Assembly: GCA_903952785.1 (NCBI GenBank)
Contig: CAJBHC010000069.1
Coordinates: 1 to 6,995 of the forward strand
Direction: 5' to 3'
Length of the DNA: 6,995 nt
Origin: an uncultured bacterium
GTDB lineage: Bacteria > Patescibacteriota > Minisyncoccia > Phycocordibacterales > CAIZLB01
Positions 4,919 to 6,995 of this stretch are shown one piece after another. The position numbers were made by a program, and so were the translations under genes. The notes below the pieces were generated by a model. That model did not search any database. It worked only from the letters and a program-made list of their open reading frames with translations, and had not been told where the DNA came from. Position 1 is the first letter of the stretch. Every line of letters begins with the position of its first letter.

Positions 4919-6995
4919 ATGTATCTAACAAGTAAGGATGTATTTTACGAGAGAGAGAGAGAGAGAGTAGATAAGCCCTCACGAAATTTCAATTTTTCAT
5001 TAAAAACCGTTGCAGTTTTATTCTGTTTCGGTTTTTGTTTTTTTGGATTTGCAAACTCCACAAGTGCCACAACTTATTATGTTCGAGCTGATGGTACCGT
5101 ACTTGCCGCGAATAAGGTTAACGCTACTAGCCCTAATGCCGTGGGTACTGCTTTAAACATGGCGCAAGTAAATGCGGCTACTTTTGTTGCTGGTGATCAA
5201 ATTCTATTTAGTTCACAGGGAGGAAATTACACATCGACATTAACAATTCCCTCCGGTGGGTCTGGAGTCGATACTGAAATCAATTACGCAAATGTTCCGG
5301 AAGAAACTCCGATAATTTCCACATCGACTGGTCCAATCATATACACAAATTCAAAATCAAACATTAAGATAGCGGGTTTCTCTCTTGTGTATACTGGATC
5401 AGCCGCAACCTACGGGGTGCGAATTCATGGTGGTTCTAACATCACAGTCCAAAACCTCTCGGTGAATATGGGCGGCTATGGCAACAACATATTTTCATCA
5501 ATCAGCATCAGCAATGTATTAATTGATTCTGTGACACTGATAAATAGCAATGAGGCAGTACCGTCAATACGTATTGTTGGACCAAGCAATAGTAATATCA
5601 CGATTAGTAGTTCCTCGGCAAATACGGGATTAGGAATAAATATTTCTACTACGACTAATCTTACTATAACTAATGTGACTACGAAGATGCTGAACCTCAC
5701 AGGCGTAGCATCCGGAACCATTAATAATGTTTCCGTTCCTGCGGGTTCCATTAGTAATGGACTTTATTTAACGAATTCCTCCAATATGATCGTGAACGAT
5801 TTTACTTATGCGGGAAGCAACTATGCTTTTAGTATTACTGGTGGATCAAGTCAAATTACCCTTAACAGATTTAATGCAGTAGCTGGGTCAGGCACTAGTA
5901 TAGATGCCTCGAATAATATCACTATAAACGATAGTCACCTTAGTAATACTAGCTTTGGCTTCAGGATTAGTGTAGGAGCCCATGACATAACTTACAATAA
6001 TTGCACAGTAGATCACTCTGGTGCAGACGGTTTCTTAACCCAAAACGATTCTTATAATGTTATATATAATAATTGTTCAGCGACTTATTCATCATCAGTT
6101 GGGTTTCATTCAATTGATACATCCAATAATGTAACCTGTAATAACTGTAAATCTGACTATAATGGAAGTATAGGCTTTTTAGCTCAACATTCGGCAAGTA
6201 ACATAACATATTGGCATAGCGAAGCCTCTTATAACGGTATCGTAAATGATGAGTTTAACGGTGCTGGTTTTTTGCCGCATGATTCTGCTACAACCGTTAA
6301 ATGTTATTACTGCATTGCTCACCATAACTATACTGATGGAATTGGTGATGTAGGTACTGGGGTGACTAATCTATTCTATAATACCGTTAGCTGGGCAAAT
6401 GGGTATGCTATCGGCGATACATTCAACGGAAGTACGGTAACAACTCCGTCAACCAGGGGAAATATATATTTTAGTGGTAATAAGTCGGCTGGTAGTGTGA
6501 CTATTCAAAGCACAGTCTCCGGTGGAGGCAAACCACGGGAAATTAATTCGGCGGCGAATAGTGCTTATACCACACTTGACTACAATTTATACAGTCCTCT
6601 TGATGACAGTAAGTTCTACAGTACCGATAAATTAAATAATACATCATGGTCCACTTACCACTCCACAAACGAACCAAACAGTAATAACGCCGACCCGCTT
6701 TTTGTAAACGCCTCCGGCGCATACTCCACATCAACTGATTTCCAACTCACATATCTTTCTCCAGCTATTGATAAGGGCGCAGTCTTTCCTGGTATGACCT
6801 CCACCACCACCGACTTCTCTGGCAACCCCATCTACGGCACCCCAGACATCGGAGCATATGAATACCAACCACCATACACAATAACTACAGATCACACACA
6901 ATACGGAAGTAACATCAGAATATACGGAGATGGTAAATATAGATACACCACAGCAACCACATCTTCTTCAACTGCTAATCTCTCTGTAACACCAG
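4919..6995 (+). CDS. Secreted parallel beta-helix protein of the same family, copy 3 (C-terminus beyond window)
   Basis: I translated this frame by hand from ATG 4919 to the right edge: 692 codons with no stop, and the last bases are in phase with the matching point of copy 2. The start, leader and first ten residues (MYLTSKDVFY) match copy 2. Next come ERERER, encoded by an expanded GA run, a hydrophobic signal core (about 31-45) and a likely cleavage site after TSA (48-50) before TTYYVRADGT. The beta-helix spans about 51-640 with many NITYNN-type strands, ending in NADPLF, SPAID and DIGAYEY; the beta-sandwich begins after that and is cut by the window edge. His454-Asp455 and C462YYC465IAHH469 correspond to the conserved cluster of copy 2. 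Between the start and that cluster copy 3 is 50 residues longer than copy 2, four from the GA run and about 46 in the helix, roughly two rungs. A peptidoglycan-binding domain is expected beyond the edge but not seen. Confidence 0.9.
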   Translation, partial: MYLTSKDVFYERERERVDKPSRNFNFSLKTVAVLFCFGFCFFGFANSTSATTYYVRADGTVLAANKVNATSPNAVGTALNMAQVNAATFVAGDQILFSSQGGNYTSTLTIPSGGSGVDTEINYANVPEETPIISTSTGPIIYTNSKSNIKIAGFSLVYTGSAATYGVRIHGGSNITVQNLSVNMGGYGNNIFSSISISNVLIDSVTLINSNEAVPSIRIVGPSNSNITISSSSANTGLGINISTTTNLTITNVTTKMLNLTGVASGTINNVSVPAGSISNGLYLTNSSNMIVNDFTYAGSNYAFSITGGSSQITLNRFNAVAGSGTSIDASNNITINDSHLSNTSFGFRISVGAHDITYNNCTVDHSGADGFLTQNDSYNVIYNNCSATYSSSVGFHSIDTSNNVTCNNCKSDYNGSIGFLAQHSASNITYWHSEASYNGIVNDEFNGAGFLPHDSATTVKCYYCIAHHNYTDGIGDVGTGVTNLFYNTVSWANGYAIGDTFNGSTVTTPSTRGNIYFSGNKSAGSVTIQSTVSGGGKPREINSAANSAYTTLDYNLYSPLDDSKFYSTDKLNNTSWSTYHSTNEPNSNNADPLFVNASGAYSTSTDFQLTYLSPAIDKGAVFPGMTSTTTDFSGNPIYGTPDIGAYEYQPPYTITTDHTQYGSNIRIYGDGKYRYTTATTSSSTANLSVTP
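4949..4967 (+). repeat. Dinucleotide microsatellite (GA)9G in the 5' coding region of copy 3
   Basis: Nine GA units plus a G occupy codons 11-16 and the first base of codon 17, reading GAG AGA three times (Glu-Arg x3) then GTA. The run lies between the start codon and the signal-peptide core. It is 12 bases (four codons) longer than the equivalent in copy 2, so both keep frame. The bases after it are TAGATAAG: one extra GA produces GAG TAG, and one fewer produces AGT AGA TAA. Thus either single-unit change would end translation before the signal peptide. Dinucleotide runs of this kind in coding sequence are known to slip during replication and switch surface-protein genes in other bacteria; switching here is inferred. 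Confidence 0.9.

Larger units (their letters stand above)
2103..6995 (+). repeat. Tandem gene duplication: unit 2103-4851 repeated from 4852 onward
   Basis: The two units carry, in the same order, the DUF4143 tail scrap, promoter, A-rich leader, signal peptide, beta-helix, helix-closing segment and beta-sandwich. The period between promoters is 2749 bases. Similarity is high in the first part (to about residue 75), low in the middle of the helix, then high again from the GFLPHDSAT region and especially from NADPLF to the edge. Copy 1 at the left edge shares the C-terminal half but is followed by unrelated sequence, so the family has at least three members here. Confidence 0.88.

Noticed and set aside
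4919..4975. Frameshift or premature stop (TAG at 4968-4970) in copy 3
   Set aside because: Careful codon counting shows that the GA run is 19 bases and the TAG is out of frame; the true frame reads GTA GAT AAG and stays open to base 6995.
2600..6600. CRISPR-like or other spaced DNA repeats
   Set aside because: Recurring AATAATATAAC-type words come from the NITYNN beta-helix strands; spacing is irregular around 60-70 bases and the repeats are degenerate and coding.
1..6995. tRNA, rRNA, transposase, integrase or origin
   Set aside because: No cloverleaf, rRNA-like segment, DDE or tyrosine-recombinase motif, or terminal inverted repeat was seen by eye on either strand.

Overview
The window most likely comes from a low-GC Candidate Phyla Radiation (Patescibacteria, Parcubacteria-like) genome. 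The main clue is a secreted-protein family ending in a peptidoglycan-binding domain of a style common in that group (LKLGMKG.DVK.LQQFLN.HGFPV ... FGPATR.AL..FQKA..ITPA.GYFG). TGA is used as a stop and never appears inside the long frames, so the TGA=Gly code of Gracilibacteria/Absconditabacteria is not in play. This assignment is inferred from protein style only. All genes lie on the + strand.

Layout: (1) 1-467 is the 3' end of a first family member (copy 1), entering from the left edge, followed by a two-tier hairpin terminator at about 511-557. (2) 558-676 holds no gene I can support. (3) 677-1696 is a RhuM-family protein. (4) 1697-1782 is empty of genes. (5) 1783-2156 is a patchwork relic: what looks like the first codons of a ychF GTPase gene, abutting the C-terminal part of a DUF4143-type ATPase. 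(6) 2171-4819 is a complete family member (copy 2, 882 aa): signal peptide, right-handed parallel beta-helix, beta-sandwich, linker, peptidoglycan-binding domain. (7) 4820-4918 is a short spacer containing a duplicated, stop-ridden scrap of the DUF4143 gene tail. (8) 4919 to the right edge is copy 3, open for 692 codons and cut by the window end.

The window is therefore part of a tandem array of secreted or cell-wall-bound beta-helix proteins. Promoter, signal peptide and the whole C-terminal half are well conserved between copies, while the beta-helix middle has diverged strongly and differs in rung number. Copy 2 and copy 3 share a promoter-like element (TTGTTT-17 bp-TATACT) that originates inside the last codons of the DUF4143 gene. 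It is preserved exactly in copy 3, although the surrounding codons have decayed.

The most interesting feature is a (GA)9G dinucleotide run at codons 11-17 of copy 3, where copy 2 has (GA)3G. Gain or loss of one GA unit puts a stop codon within a few codons in either alternate frame, in both copies. Together with conserved ends and variable middles, this resembles a phase-variable and diversifying surface-protein locus. That functional reading is inference; the repeat, frames and stops are directly visible.
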